Origin: Dehalobacter sp. DCM | Lineage (GTDB): Bacteria; Bacillota; Desulfitobacteriia; Desulfitobacteriales; Syntrophobotulaceae | DNA: 64,000 nt | NCBI RefSeq assembly: GCF_024972775.1 | Contig: NZ_CP092282.1 | Coordinates: forward strand, 806,001-870,000 | Direction of reading: 5' to 3' | Shown here: positions 46,405 to 55,146 of the stretch, piece by piece | Layout: each line of letters begins with the position of its first letter | Numbering within the stretch: position 1 is the first letter of the stretch | The notes under the pieces: generated by a model | Seen by the model: only the letters and a program-made list of their open reading frames with translations | Told to the model about the DNA's origin: nothing | Database searches by the model: none | Translations under genes and position numbers: made by a program

Positions 46405-47787
46405 ATGAAATTATGGGGCGGTCGTTTTGAAAAGGATACCGATTCTCTCGTTGAAGATTTCCATTCATCGATATCCTTTGATCAGCGTCTTTATAAGTTT
46501 GATATCCAAGGCAGTATAGCCCATGCCAGAATGCTCGGTACCATTGGCATTCTCTCATCAGAAGAAACGGAAAAGATCATACAGGGCCTTGAAGCAATAC
46601 TCGCCGATATCGCCCAAGGAAAGATAGAATTTGAAATCGGAGCCGAAGATATCCATATGAATATCGAAAAGCTCCTCACGGAACGGATCGGTGACACCGG
46701 CAAAAAGCTACATACCGGCCGAAGCCGTAATGACCAGGTGGCTCTTGACTTTCGTCTTTTCTTACGAGAGGAGATCGATCATACAAAGGATCTCTTGGCA
46801 GCGCTGCTGGATACACTGCTTGAACTTAGCGACAAACACATCGAAACCTGGATGCCCGGCTATACCCATCTGCAGAAAGCACAGCCCATAACCCTCAGTC
46901 ATCATCTGATGGCCTATGTCCAGATGTTCCTTCGGGATTTAGGGAGACTGGGTGATACCCGCAAACGGCTGAACCTATCCCCGTTAGGTTCCGGAGCTCT
47001 GGCAGGAACAACTTTTTCTTTGCGTCGAGACGATGTGGCAGCAGAACTTGGCTTTGACGGGGTGACCCTCAATAGTCTGGACGGGGTCAGTGACCGGGAT
47101 TTCGCCTTGGAATTCTTGTCCGGCGCCGCTATCATGATGATGCATCTCAGCCGATTATGTGAGGAGTTAATCATCTGGTCCAGTGGGGAGTTTTCTTTCA
47201 TCACCATCGACGACGCCTATTCCACAGGCTCGAGCATCATGCCGCAGAAGAAAAACCCGGATGTTGCCGAATTAGTCAGAGGGAAAACAGGAAGGGTCTA
47301 CGGCGATTTAATCACATTGCTTACAGTGATGAAAGGCTTACCCTTGGCATATAATAAAGATATGCAAGAAGATAAAGAGTGCGTCTTCGATGCCGTGGAT
47401 ACCATCCAGAAATCGTTGCTCGTCATGCGACCGATGCTGGCTACGATGAAAGTTAATGCCGACGTCATGGAGAGGGAAGCAAAGAAAGGTTTCACCAACG
47501 CAACCGATCTGGCAGATTACTTGGCAAAAAAGAATGTCCCTTTCCGAGAAGCTCACGCCATTGTCGGTAAGCTCGTTTTAGCGTGTTCGCAGCGATCCTG
47601 TGCACTCGAAGATTTGACCTTGGCCGAGCTCAAAAAAGTATCCGATTGCTTTGAGGAAGATCTTTACGACGCAATTTCACTGCAGACCTGTGTCCAGAAA
47701 CGCCGTGTCATCGGAGGGCCTGCCCCGGAGATGGTACGTGAATCTATCCGCTTAAGTAAATCCCAACTGCAGGAACTTGTTTGGTGA
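46405..47787 (+). CDS. argH: Argininosuccinate lyase
   Basis: ArgH splits argininosuccinate into arginine and fumarate, the last step. The 460-aa protein opens KLWGGRFEKDTDSLVEDFHS, has HTGRSRNDQVALD and carries the fumarase/aspartase-superfamily signature GSSIMPQKKNPD, whose serine is the catalytic acid-base group. AAAGGGG lies ahead of the ATG. It completes the second arginine operon. I see no clear terminator after it. Confidence 0.97.
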   Translation: MKLWGGRFEKDTDSLVEDFHSSISFDQRLYKFDIQGSIAHARMLGTIGILSSEETEKIIQGLEAILADIAQGKIEFEIGAEDIHMNIEKLLTERIGDTGKKLHTGRSRNDQVALDFRLFLREEIDHTKDLLAALLDTLLELSDKHIETWMPGYTHLQKAQPITLSHHLMAYVQMFLRDLGRLGDTRKRLNLSPLGSGALAGTTFSLRRDDVAAELGFDGVTLNSLDGVSDRDFALEFLSGAAIMMMHLSRLCEELIIWSSGEFSFITIDDAYSTGSSIMPQKKNPDVAELVRGKTGRVYGDLITLLTVMKGLPLAYNKDMQEDKECVFDAVDTIQKSLLVMRPMLATMKVNADVMEREAKKGFTNATDLADYLAKKNVPFREAHAIVGKLVLACSQRSCALEDLTLAELKKVSDCFEEDLYDAISLQTCVQKRRVIGGPAPEMVRESIRLSKSQLQELVW

Positions 47788-48200
47788 AAAGGTAAAATAT
47801 AGTCGAGAAAACGAGTATATAAAATCATTGTGTAATCTTATGGATTATAATAAAACATTGTAAGAATATATTAAGAATATGTACTTATAATGTAACAATA
47901 ATGTGTAAAAATCAAAAATAAATACACCCTGCGATGTTCGGCGGAAATCAAGGAGTGCTGGAAAAAAACCGTAAGCTGGTTAAGGATTTTGTGGATAAAA
48001 TTGTGGATATTGTGGATTAAGTTAAAAAAATGCTTTAGAATAAATCATAAAGATTAACTATCATGTCTAAACTTAGCGTAATATTCGCAAATGATCTTTG
48101 CAAAAATACCATATTTATGCGTGTTTTTACGGTTATTGAAAAAAGCCGCTGCGGGTGGCAGCTATTTTTCGTTATATCAGAGATTAGAGGGAAGAATTGG
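47788..48200. other. AT-rich intergenic region after argH
   Basis: The 413-bp gap has no coding frame that I trust. A longer in-frame extension of the downstream HAD gene to 48063 lacks a ribosome site. Its notable content is the DnaA-box-like cluster at 47990-48019. Confidence 0.5.
47990..48019. repeat. Three DnaA-box-like 9-mers in tandem
   Basis: TGTGGATAA (47990) is the exact reverse complement of the consensus DnaA box TTATCCACA. TGTGGATAT (48002) and TGTGGATTA (48011) differ by one or two bases. All three point the same way within 30 bp. Confidence 0.5.
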
Positions 48201-48767
48201 ATGAAATTACGGATTGGACTGGATATCGACGGCGTTATTGCGGACAGCTTTCCTGTCTTTACGGAAGAACTTAATCGGAAGTATGGAAAAAGTATTCCTC
48301 AAATAGACGATTACGACTTTGGAAAGGTTTATGATGTCGATTGGGAAGAGTTAAACCACTTCTTCAATCAAAATATGGAATATCTTTTTTCTACACCGGA
48401 CCCGGTATGCGGCTCAGTGGAAAGTATTCTCTCATTGGTTGAAACAGGACATGAAATCGTTTATATCACAGCCAGAAAGACCGGGGCAGAAGAAGAGATC
48501 ACGTTGAAATGGATGAAAGAAAAGCAGATTCCACACGCCGCCAGCGTATTCACCGGAGGGCTTAGTAAAACAATGGCGGTGAAAGAACACGGTATTGACG
48601 TATTTGTCGATGATTTTATTTCCAATTCCACAGAGATTGCTTCCCTTGGTGTTCCTGTACTATTAATGGATGCGCCCTATAACCAAGGCCATCTTCCGGA
48701 TGGGGTCATCCGCTGCTATAATTGGAACGATGTTGTCATGCATATCGACAGGATCAGTAAAAATTAA
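48201..48767 (+). CDS. HAD-superfamily phosphatase (5'-nucleotidase C-like)
   Basis: The start is ATG 48201 behind AGAGGGA. The 188-aa protein has HAD motif I LDIDGVIAD (about 7-15, DxD), motif II in YITARKT, a lysine region around GGLSKTMAVKEHG and motif IV VFVDDF. The layout resembles the NT5C family of cytosolic 5'(3')-deoxyribonucleotidases and related uncharacterised phosphatases. The substrate is not evident. It is a single gene ending at a large palindrome shared with the convergent peptidase gene. Confidence 0.82.
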   Translation: MKLRIGLDIDGVIADSFPVFTEELNRKYGKSIPQIDDYDFGKVYDVDWEELNHFFNQNMEYLFSTPDPVCGSVESILSLVETGHEIVYITARKTGAEEEITLKWMKEKQIPHAASVFTGGLSKTMAVKEHGIDVFVDDFISNSTEIASLGVPVLLMDAPYNQGHLPDGVIRCYNWNDVVMHIDRISKN

Positions 48768-48785
48768 CCTACCAGAATAACGGGG

Positions 48786-48930
48786 GGGACAAAGGGAACG
48801 TTGGGAGACAAAGGGGACGTAGACCTTTGTCTCCTTTTTTAAGGGGACAAAGGTCTACGTCCCCTTTGTCCCCCGCCCTTTCGTCCCGGCTGTCTCCCGT
48901 CCCCTTTGTCCCCCCGTCCCTTTTGTCTCC
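48786..48930. repeat. Array of GGGGACAAAGG repeats with a 31-bp-arm palindrome
   Basis: The left arm 48804-48834 and right arm 48843-48873 are inverted copies with two mismatches in 31, around an 8-base TTTTTTAA loop. Each arm is itself partly palindromic (GACAAAGG...CCTTTGTC). More copies of CCCCTTTGTCCCC follow to 48930. It lies exactly between two convergent genes and should terminate both. Words are shared with the repeat after argC. Confidence 0.8.
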
Positions 48931-49740
48931 CTAAATTTTGAAGAACAGATATTCTTCAAAAGTAATATTTTGTTTGTAAAGTGTCGACGCGAGTTCCACA
49001 CCAACATAGCGAAGGTGCCAGGGTTCGTAGGTATATTCGGTCAGGTATTCCTTGCCTTTGGGATAGCGGATAATAAAGCCGAACCGGTGGGCGTTCGCTA
49101 TCAACCAGGAAAATTCATCTGTGGCACCAAATGTTTCTTCAAGTCCAAAATTAACACTTTGGGATGTGACATCCATAGCCAGGCCGGTTTGGTGCTCGCT
49201 TTGCCCTGGTTTAGCACTGATTTGATTGGCTTTTTCCTCGCTGCCATACCGGCGGACAAAGTTGGCAAAAAGCCCTTCTTGGGTCTGATAGGAGCGATAA
49301 CCGGAAACGCCGTAAAGAATAATATTTTGTTCTTTAGCAGCGCTGAATAGTTCCTCTAACTTGGTCGCAGCTTCCTGACGAAGCATTCTTTTTGGAGCTT
49401 GTTCTTTAAAAGTGAAAGGAATATTTACATTGACAAGATCTGACGGGACATAGTCGGCTGGCAGGTCATTTTGCTTATTGACAAGAACCGCTATGCTGTT
49501 CACATCGTGATAGTCGATAGTTCCTTGAGCAGCGGCACCCACCCGAAGCAGGAATGTATCCACCGGAATAGCCGACTGGGTATTTTGCGGATTGTCCTGC
49601 GCGGACGGTAAATCCGTGTTGGGATTTGTTTTTGTGTTGACATTCGTACTGGAATTGGGAGTATCCGTCGCTGTGGTTTGGTTACAGCCGCTTGTGAATA
49701 AGGTAATAATTATACCAATAAGGATAAGCGTCTTTTTCAT
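48931..49740 (-). CDS. VanY-type D-alanyl-D-alanine carboxypeptidase lipoprotein (M15B)
   Basis: The 269-aa precursor has a lipobox LFTSGC (Cys19), then a Thr/Asn-rich linker and a peptidase domain. Zinc-binding motifs of family M15B are visible in SEHQTGLAMDV (His and Asp ligands) and EPWHLRYVG (Glu base and His ligand); YGVSGYRSYQTQE is also typical. The enzyme trims the terminal D-Ala of peptidoglycan stems outside the membrane. No vancomycin genes are nearby, so a housekeeping wall role is more likely. The gene lies 76 bp after murC on the same strand. Confidence 0.9.
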   Translation of the reverse strand: MKKTLILIGIIITLFTSGCNQTTATDTPNSSTNVNTKTNPNTDLPSAQDNPQNTQSAIPVDTFLLRVGAAAQGTIDYHDVNSIAVLVNKQNDLPADYVPSDLVNVNIPFTFKEQAPKRMLRQEAATKLEELFSAAKEQNIILYGVSGYRSYQTQEGLFANFVRRYGSEEKANQISAKPGQSEHQTGLAMDVTSQSVNFGLEETFGATDEFSWLIANAHRFGFIIRYPKGKEYLTEYTYEPWHLRYVGVELASTLYKQNITFEEYLFFKI

Positions 49741-49816
49741 GATGTCTCCTGGATAAAAAATTGGGTATTATGTTTGCTACACTCTTTGGCACACGTGATG
49801 CTGTAGTATATTGCGT

Positions 49817-51172
49817 TTAGCAAACAAGATTTTGGCCGACTTTGTAAACATCACCGGCACCCAGTGTAATCACAAGATCATTTTTCTCAAGGGTTTGATC
49901 GAGATAGGAGCTTATTTCTTCAAGGGTGGAAAAATACCGTGTAGTAATACCCGTTTCCTGCATTAATGCCGCAAGCTTAGCCGATGAGACGGAATGGGTT
50001 CCCGCTTTTTTTTCTCGCGCAGAGGAAAAAATCTCTGCGATAACGACCTCGTCCGCATCGTGAAATGCCTGAGAAAATTCATAGAGTAGTTTTTCCGTGC
50101 GGCTGAATGTATGGGGTTGAAATACGGCCCGAATCCTGCGGTTGGGATAGGATAATCTGGCGCCGTTCAAGGTGGTCTGGATCTCTGTTGGATGATGAGC
50201 ATAATCGTCCACGATAACCGCGCCGTGTTTTGTCCCCAGTCGTTCAAATCTTCTTTTTGTCCCGTTGAAATTACTCAGTGCTTCCAAAATGACCGAGACA
50301 GGGATGTTTAATTTTATGGTTAAGGCGATTGCGGCTAAAGCATCGAGAATGTTGTGTTTACCTGAAACGGTCAGATGCAGATTGCCGAGTTTTTGATCTC
50401 CGAGCATGACGTCAAACGTACTGCCGGCGTCGTCAAATACAATATTTACTGCTCGAACATCGGCTTCCGGAGAAAACCCAAATGTCGTAACAGGTGCTTT
50501 TGTCTTTATTCGAGAGCGATTGAGGTCTTCATGCCATATAATGAGGTTTCCACTGGCGGGAAGTTTCCAAGCCAGTTCACTAAATGCTGAAATGACATCA
50601 TCGAGATCTTTAAAATAGTCAGGATGGTCTAATTCCATATTGGTTATCACTAAATGTTCGGGAGCATAATTTAAGAAATGTCTGCGGTATTCACAGGATT
50701 CTGCCAGAAATAACTCGCCCTGACCGGCATGGGAGTTCCCCCCGATACAAGGGACGTCACTACCGACGACAATGGAAGGATCCAGCCCCGCGTCAAGAAG
50801 TATCTTACCTGCCATAGCAGTCGTCGTTGTCTTGCCATGAGTTCCGGCAACACAGACGCCTTTTTTCTTAGCCATAAGCTGTCCTAAAAACTGCGCATAC
50901 GTCAGCACAGGAATTTTCAACGCGATAGCTCTGGCTATTTCAGGATGACTGTTATCATAGGCCGCCGATGTCACAACCAAGTCGGCACACGTGACATTCT
51001 CGGGATCAAAATCTAAAACTGTGATGCCGGCTTTCTCTAAAACAGCATCCGTAAAGAACCGCTGGGGTACGTCAGACCCGGTGATACAAGCATCTATGAT
51101 CATAGGGGTTATTTGAGAAAGGGCACTCATTCCGGTTCCCTTAATACCTACAAAATGAATATGTAATGGCAA
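49817..51172 (-). CDS. murC: UDP-N-acetylmuramate--L-alanine ligase
   Basis: MurC adds L-Ala to UDP-MurNAc in the cytoplasm. The 451-aa protein has the N-terminal nucleotide-sugar motif FVGIKGTGMSALS (7-19), the ATP P-loop AGTHGKTTTTAM, the central ITNMELDHPDYF and the C-terminal DDYAHHPTEI and FQPHTFSRT motifs. All are standard Mur-ligase features. GIKGTGMS instead of the more usual GIGGxGMS is a small variation seen in some Clostridia. The homologous Mpl ligase is an alternative but less likely. Confidence 0.92.
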   Translation of the reverse strand: MPLHIHFVGIKGTGMSALSQITPMIIDACITGSDVPQRFFTDAVLEKAGITVLDFDPENVTCADLVVTSAAYDNSHPEIARAIALKIPVLTYAQFLGQLMAKKKGVCVAGTHGKTTTTAMAGKILLDAGLDPSIVVGSDVPCIGGNSHAGQGELFLAESCEYRRHFLNYAPEHLVITNMELDHPDYFKDLDDVISAFSELAWKLPASGNLIIWHEDLNRSRIKTKAPVTTFGFSPEADVRAVNIVFDDAGSTFDVMLGDQKLGNLHLTVSGKHNILDALAAIALTIKLNIPVSVILEALSNFNGTKRRFERLGTKHGAVIVDDYAHHPTEIQTTLNGARLSYPNRRIRAVFQPHTFSRTEKLLYEFSQAFHDADEVVIAEIFSSAREKKAGTHSVSSAKLAALMQETGITTRYFSTLEEISSYLDQTLEKNDLVITLGAGDVYKVGQNLVC

Positions 51173-51457
51173 TGGTCATCTTTCCTTCCGGTATTCTAAT
51201 CCTACTACATTATACCCAAATAGTGAGCAAATGGTATCACATATAAAGTCGATTCTGAGATTTTTTAATTACACCTGGCCTATAAATTATGACCGTTTAG
51301 CGGCAGATACATACTGTTAGCCTGCTAACCCGAGTCAAAGGCCACATATTCTATTATAATACAATCAGACTTAAAATATAGTATATTTCATTGAATTCAT
51401 AATTTTGTCTTTCATCATTGTACAGATCGTGTCAGAGGGGCGAATGGAGGGGTTATC

Positions 51458-51829
51458 ATGTCCGGTTATGCGCTTTTACAAGATGTTAATATGCCATATG
51501 ATAGAGAACTGGAAGGGCTCGTCGAAGAAGATAATTTTGTCAGTTATTATCAGATGGAGTCTTCCTTATATAATTACCCAAAAGTGCTAGGGGCAGGAGT
51601 CATTATCAGCCGTCAGGATGGCGAAAATCCGGTGCTTAAGGTATATCTCGCGTTAGAAGATTCATTCCTGGGCAAAGAAGATAGAGAAACGTACTGCAGT
51701 GAAGTAGAAAGCTATATCCGTAAACGGTTTTCTTTGAAGGCGCCGATCAAAGTCCATATCCATGAGAAATTGCCGATGACCAGATCCGGTAAAGTCATGC
51801 GTTCCGTCCTGCGCAATTATGAAGATTAG
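51458..51829 (+). CDS. Stand-alone AMP-binding enzyme C-terminal domain protein
   Basis: The 123-aa protein corresponds only to the small C-terminal domain of acyl-/acetyl-CoA synthetases: VLGAGVIISRQDGENPVLKV, then VESYIRKRFSLKAPIKVHI and the closing LPMTRSGKVMRSVLRN, where the Lys is the adenylation lysine. The large N-terminal domain is absent and no fragment of it lies upstream. GGAGGGGTTATC before the ATG indicates that it is translated, and the frame is intact. It may complement a partner in trans or serve a regulatory role. Confidence 0.75.
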   Translation: MSGYALLQDVNMPYDRELEGLVEEDNFVSYYQMESSLYNYPKVLGAGVIISRQDGENPVLKVYLALEDSFLGKEDRETYCSEVESYIRKRFSLKAPIKVHIHEKLPMTRSGKVMRSVLRNYED

Positions 51830-51931
51830 TATTCAATAATATAACAAAACAATTGAAATATCAAAAAATGAAAGAATCATTAAACAAAGCAAGAGACTCA
51901 TCAACGGAATTTCATAAATTTACAATGAAAA

Positions 51932-51958
51932 AAACCTTCCTGCTGGAAGGTTTGTAAA
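51932..51958 (+). terminator. Terminator-like hairpin
   Basis: AAACCTTCC and GGAAGGTTT pair perfectly around TGCT. The T-tail is short, so efficiency is uncertain. Confidence 0.55.
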
Positions 51959-52189
51959 AAAGTATAAGTGCATTAAATGAAACTAAATGAGTAAAACGAA
52001 GATAATATAATAATATATGTTTATTGCTGATTAATCAATAAAATATTCTATCCAAAATAGTATATTTAAACCAATAAATCTAAATTGTAATAATTATATA
52101 CTTCTTGTGTTAATATTTTGGTTAAATATTATAATCCAGTATTTGCCGATGAAGGACAGGCATATTTTTTAGGTTGCAGGCTAAAATAA

Positions 52190-52300
52190 TAGTGGGGAAA
52201 GGAAAAATACCGTAAGGTAGATACCTTTCTTAAAGGCTATCCGCCCTGTAGCGGAAGAAGTACCCGTCAGTTTATACTGGCGGGTACTTGCCGTCTAGCG
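52190..52300 (+). ncRNA. Structured RNA candidate upstream of the DUF378 gene
   Basis: Three consecutive hairpins are visible. The first is GAAAGG...CCTTTC (52197-52229), enclosing TACC-GTAA-GGTA with a GNRA loop. The second is TCCGC-CCTGTA-GCGGA (52240-52255). The third is AAGTACCCGTCAG-TTTATA-CTGGCGGGTACTT (52258-52289). The 581-bp region around it has no gene. I could not match it to a riboswitch class I know. It could be a leader element for the downstream gene or an independent small RNA. Confidence 0.5.
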
Positions 52301-52410
52301 TGATTAATAATAAAGGTATAGATAATTTTACATTCTAAGTATAAAATTGCATTTAATTTGAAAAGATATTAACAAATATATTTCAAATTCATAAGGAGGC
52401 ATCTTTGTAA

Positions 52411-52644
52411 ATGAGTACTTGGCAGAAAATCTTGCTGGCCATTGTTATCATCGGTGCAATCAACTGGGGACTTATCGGTTTCTTCCAATTTGATCTTGTT
52501 AAGGCATTACTTGGCGGGATCAGCCCTATTCCCCCGAGAATTGTTTATGCAATCGTTGGTTTAAGCGGGCTATATTGCATAACATTGCTGTTTAAACCTC
52601 GGGAGGAATTTGAAAGAGAAGGCCGGGTCCAACATAATCCCTAA
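52411..52644 (+). CDS. DUF378 small membrane protein
   Basis: The 77-aa protein has two hydrophobic helices: ILLAIVIIGAINWGLIGFF and IVYAIVGLSGLYCITLLF. The 'GAINWGLiG.F..dlV' pattern is the DUF378 signature. The gene follows AAGGAGGC. The function of the family is unknown. The structured RNA candidate lies 110 bp upstream. Confidence 0.85.
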   Translation: MSTWQKILLAIVIIGAINWGLIGFFQFDLVKALLGGISPIPPRIVYAIVGLSGLYCITLLFKPREEFEREGRVQHNP

Positions 52645-52703
52645 GCTGAGTGGGCAAGTGCAAAAGTAGTATGAAAACAAGATACAGAATAGTATGAAAA
52701 AAT

Positions 52704-52750
52704 GAAACAGAGGATACTGTTTGCCAGCGGTGTCCTCTGTTTCTGGTATA
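52704..52750. terminator. Bidirectional terminator between DUF378 and PrsW-like genes
   Basis: GAAACAGAGGATAC (52704-52717) pairs with GTGTCCTCTGTTTC (52730-52743) over 14 bp with one G-U pair. Confidence 0.65.
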
Positions 52751-52813
52751 ATACTACCACCATTCTTGAATTTTCTTTACACCTCAAAATCAGGTCTGCG
52801 TGCCACAGTTTTC

Positions 52814-53536
52814 TTATATTTGTTTCAACGAATGATGTCTTGACGCTTTTTCCTTGGAATCTCTGTAATAGTGATTAAGTTTTCTTAAGTTAGTGATCCA
52901 CAAATAAATCACATAGGGGATAAAAGCCGTAAGCAATATCGGTATCTGAGACATCAGGATGAAATCAAAGAAACCATGCAGAACCAGCGGAACAATTAAT
53001 GCTTTTCGTAGGTTTGCTTTTTCTGACTTAGAGTCTTTTGAGAATTTAGCTAAAGACAGATAGTAACCCATCGTTACCCCAAGCAGAACATGCGTTGGCA
53101 CTGAAAATATTCCCCGGGAAAGACCTACATAAGGGTTTGCTGAAAAGTTGATGACGACATACATAATATTTTCCACCATCGCAAAACCAAGCGAGGCGAA
53201 TACGGCATAGACAATACCATCCAGTTTTTCATCAAACGCTCGGTTACGATAGGCGGTAAGAAGTACAACTTCCCTTTTAAAGAACTCTTCTGTAAATCCT
53301 GCGACGATAAATGCGCTAAAAAAAGCTGCGGCAGCACCGGTGAATATATTGAGTGATGTAAGAAACCGTTCAATATAGACGATGGGGATCACAGCCAAAG
53401 AGCCCAAGATAAACACTTTAAAAATCAATTTGAGAGGCTCTTTATCATAACGGTCTGTAAAATAGACGGCTAGACCAAGTGCAATTACGGGTGTCAAGGC
53501 AATAACTATTAGGCGTATGTCTGTGATAACGATCAT
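52814..53536 (-). CDS. PrsW-family intramembrane metalloprotease
   Basis: The start is the ATG at 53536. GGAGGAGG abuts it closely, and an upstream TTG extension to 53590 is the alternative. The roughly 240-aa protein has about seven hydrophobic spans, the glutamate motif AGFTEEFFKREVVLL and VPTHVLLGVTMGYYLS with a metal-binding His. It also has a third His in VLHGFFDFILM. PrsW-type proteases (relatives of CAAX proteases) cleave anti-sigma factors within membranes in Bacillus. No sigma/anti-sigma pair is adjacent. Confidence 0.85.
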   Translation of the reverse strand: MIVITDIRLIVIALTPVIALGLAVYFTDRYDKEPLKLIFKVFILGSLAVIPIVYIERFLTSLNIFTGAAAAFFSAFIVAGFTEEFFKREVVLLTAYRNRAFDEKLDGIVYAVFASLGFAMVENIMYVVINFSANPYVGLSRGIFSVPTHVLLGVTMGYYLSLAKFSKDSKSEKANLRKALIVPLVLHGFFDFILMSQIPILLTAFIPYVIYLWITNLRKLNHYYRDSKEKASRHHSLKQI

Positions 53537-53765
53537 CCTCCTCCATATTTCTTTGTTTTTACTTATTATTATCGTCAGCAGAAAGTTCAATCATACAACC
53601 CGGTAAATTTGGTATCTTTGAAAGTAATTCCTATATATCATTCATTTTACCATTAATATTTGGATAAATTTTTACACAAATTTTTTGTTATTTAATAAAA
53701 TTTGCCCTTAACAAAGTAAAAATCGTATGATATACTGTTTAAGCTAATGCAATCAAGTATAGCTT

Positions 53766-53840
53766 GCCGATGTGGCTCAGGGGTAGAGCAGCTCACTCGT
53801 AATGAGCAGGTCGTCGGTTCGATTCCGACCATCGGCTCCA
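53766..53840 (+). tRNA. tRNA-Thr (anticodon CGT)
   Basis: The acceptor arms GCCGATG and CATCGGC pair over 7 bp. The D-arm is GCTCAGGGGTAGAGC. The anticodon stem GCTCA/TGAGC holds loop CTCGTAA with anticodon CGT, reading ACG. The T-arm is GTCGGTTCGATTCCGAC, and CCA is encoded at 53838-53840. An integrase gene begins 143 bp downstream, so the 3' half is a likely attachment site. Confidence 0.96.
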
Positions 53841-53895
53841 CAGGAGATAATTGCTGGATTTGCCAGCATTTCAGGTTAAAAGGCATACAAATAAG

Positions 53896-53945
53896 AGCAA
53901 TTCATCTTTTAGTGAAAAATAAGGGGTGAATTGCTTTTGTTTTTC
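53896..53945 (+). terminator. Terminator after tRNA-Thr
   Basis: AGCAATTCATC (53896-53906) pairs with GGTGAATTGCT (53925-53935) with one mismatch, followed by TTTTGTTTTT. Confidence 0.8.
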
Positions 53946-53982
53946 CTAAACTCTGCAATAAAAATGTAGAGGTGGATTGATT

Positions 53983-54921
53983 ATGCGAATCTCAATGAAG
54001 AATGAAAGAAATGTGTCTTTGGAAGAGGGATTTAAAGAGGTATTGCAGTATGCCAATGTAAAAAATTTGTCAGGAGCAACAATACGAAACTATCGAATGA
54101 CTTATGATTATTTTGAAAAGTATTTTGGGGCAAACAGATTATTGGCAGAAATCAATGATAAGGTAATAGCAGAATATACAATTTTTCTAAAAGCAAATTT
54201 TCATATGAATAGTATTGAGAGCATTAACACTTGCCTGAGATATTTAAGAGCAATGGTCAATTATTGGGTTGAATTAGGCTATGTCTCCAAAATAAAAATC
54301 ACTCTTCTTAAAGGGAATACAAAAATAAAAGAGGCATATACGGATGATGAACTAATAATTCTTCTAAAAAAACCAGATACTAAAAAGTGTTCTTTCCCTG
54401 AATATAGAACATGGGTCATAATAAACTTTTTTGTTGGTACAGGGTGCAGGGTAAGAACTCTGGTTAATGTTAAGATTAAAGACATTGATTTAGAAAGTGC
54501 CATAATAAAATACTCGGTGACAAAGAACAGAAGACAGCAAATTATTCCAATTACAAAATCGTTAACAAGTATACTTGATGAATATCTAAAATACAGAAAA
54601 GGAGTAGAGAATGACTATGTTTTTTGTTCAGAAACAGGAACAAAGCTATTGGAAACAAGTGTTTCTCATTCGGTTTTAAAATATAATAGAAAAAGAGGTG
54701 TTCAAAAAACTTCAGTTCATTTGTTCCGACATAGTTTTGCTAAGAATTGGATTCTTGCAGGCGGTGACATATTTCGTTTGCAAAAGATTTTAGGTCATCA
54801 AAGTATCGAAATAGTCAAAGAATATGTAAATATGTTTTCGGATGATTTGAAGAGGGATTTTGATAGATATAATCCTCTTGAAAAGTTTTGTTTCGATAGA
54901 AAGACAATTAGACTAAGATAA
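53983..54921 (+). CDS. Tyrosine recombinase/integrase
   Basis: The 312-aa protein starts at ATG 53983 (another ATG lies two codons upstream). An N-terminal SAM-like core-binding domain (about 10-100, LSGATIRNYRMTYDYFEKYF) precedes the catalytic domain. Visible active-site elements are GTGCRVRTLVNVKIKDID (Arg), the VTKNRRQQIIPIT lysine turn, HLFRHSFAKNW (His-x-x-Arg), LGHQSIE and the YVNMFSDDL tyrosine. Its place next to tRNA-Thr and the drop in GC content from here suggest that it integrated the element extending to the right edge. Confidence 0.92.
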   Translation: MRISMKNERNVSLEEGFKEVLQYANVKNLSGATIRNYRMTYDYFEKYFGANRLLAEINDKVIAEYTIFLKANFHMNSIESINTCLRYLRAMVNYWVELGYVSKIKITLLKGNTKIKEAYTDDELIILLKKPDTKKCSFPEYRTWVIINFFVGTGCRVRTLVNVKIKDIDLESAIIKYSVTKNRRQQIIPITKSLTSILDEYLKYRKGVENDYVFCSETGTKLLETSVSHSVLKYNRKRGVQKTSVHLFRHSFAKNWILAGGDIFRLQKILGHQSIEIVKEYVNMFSDDLKRDFDRYNPLEKFCFDRKTIRLR

Positions 54922-54930
54922 TTACAATAC

Positions 54931-54968
54931 CCCTCAGAGCCACATAAAGCACTTCTGAGGGATTTTTT
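54931..54968 (+). terminator. Terminator after the integrase
   Basis: CCCTCAGA (54931-54938) and TCTGAGGG (54954-54961) pair perfectly, followed by ATTTTTT. Confidence 0.8.
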
Positions 54969-55146
54969 AATTAGTTGTTAGTTATAGAAAAGATGATTTT
55001 GAAGCGGAATTTAAACTATAAAGTGTTGGCTATGTGGAGTAAGGAATAGCAGAAAAAATAAATGTTTGCTTAAGAATTGCAGGAAGGGAATGGTAACTGT
55101 AGAAATAAGAGGTTAGACTTTTGGAATATATTTGGAGAAATAATTT

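Noticed and set aside
49775-49800. TGGCACACGTGATGC, sigma-54-like on the plus strand
   Set aside because: The -12 element is ATGC rather than TTGC, and no plus-strand gene lies downstream.
52190-52300. Assignment of the structured RNA to c-di-AMP, c-di-GMP or THF riboswitches
   Set aside because: Key conserved words of these classes are absent from what I can recall, so I left it unassigned.
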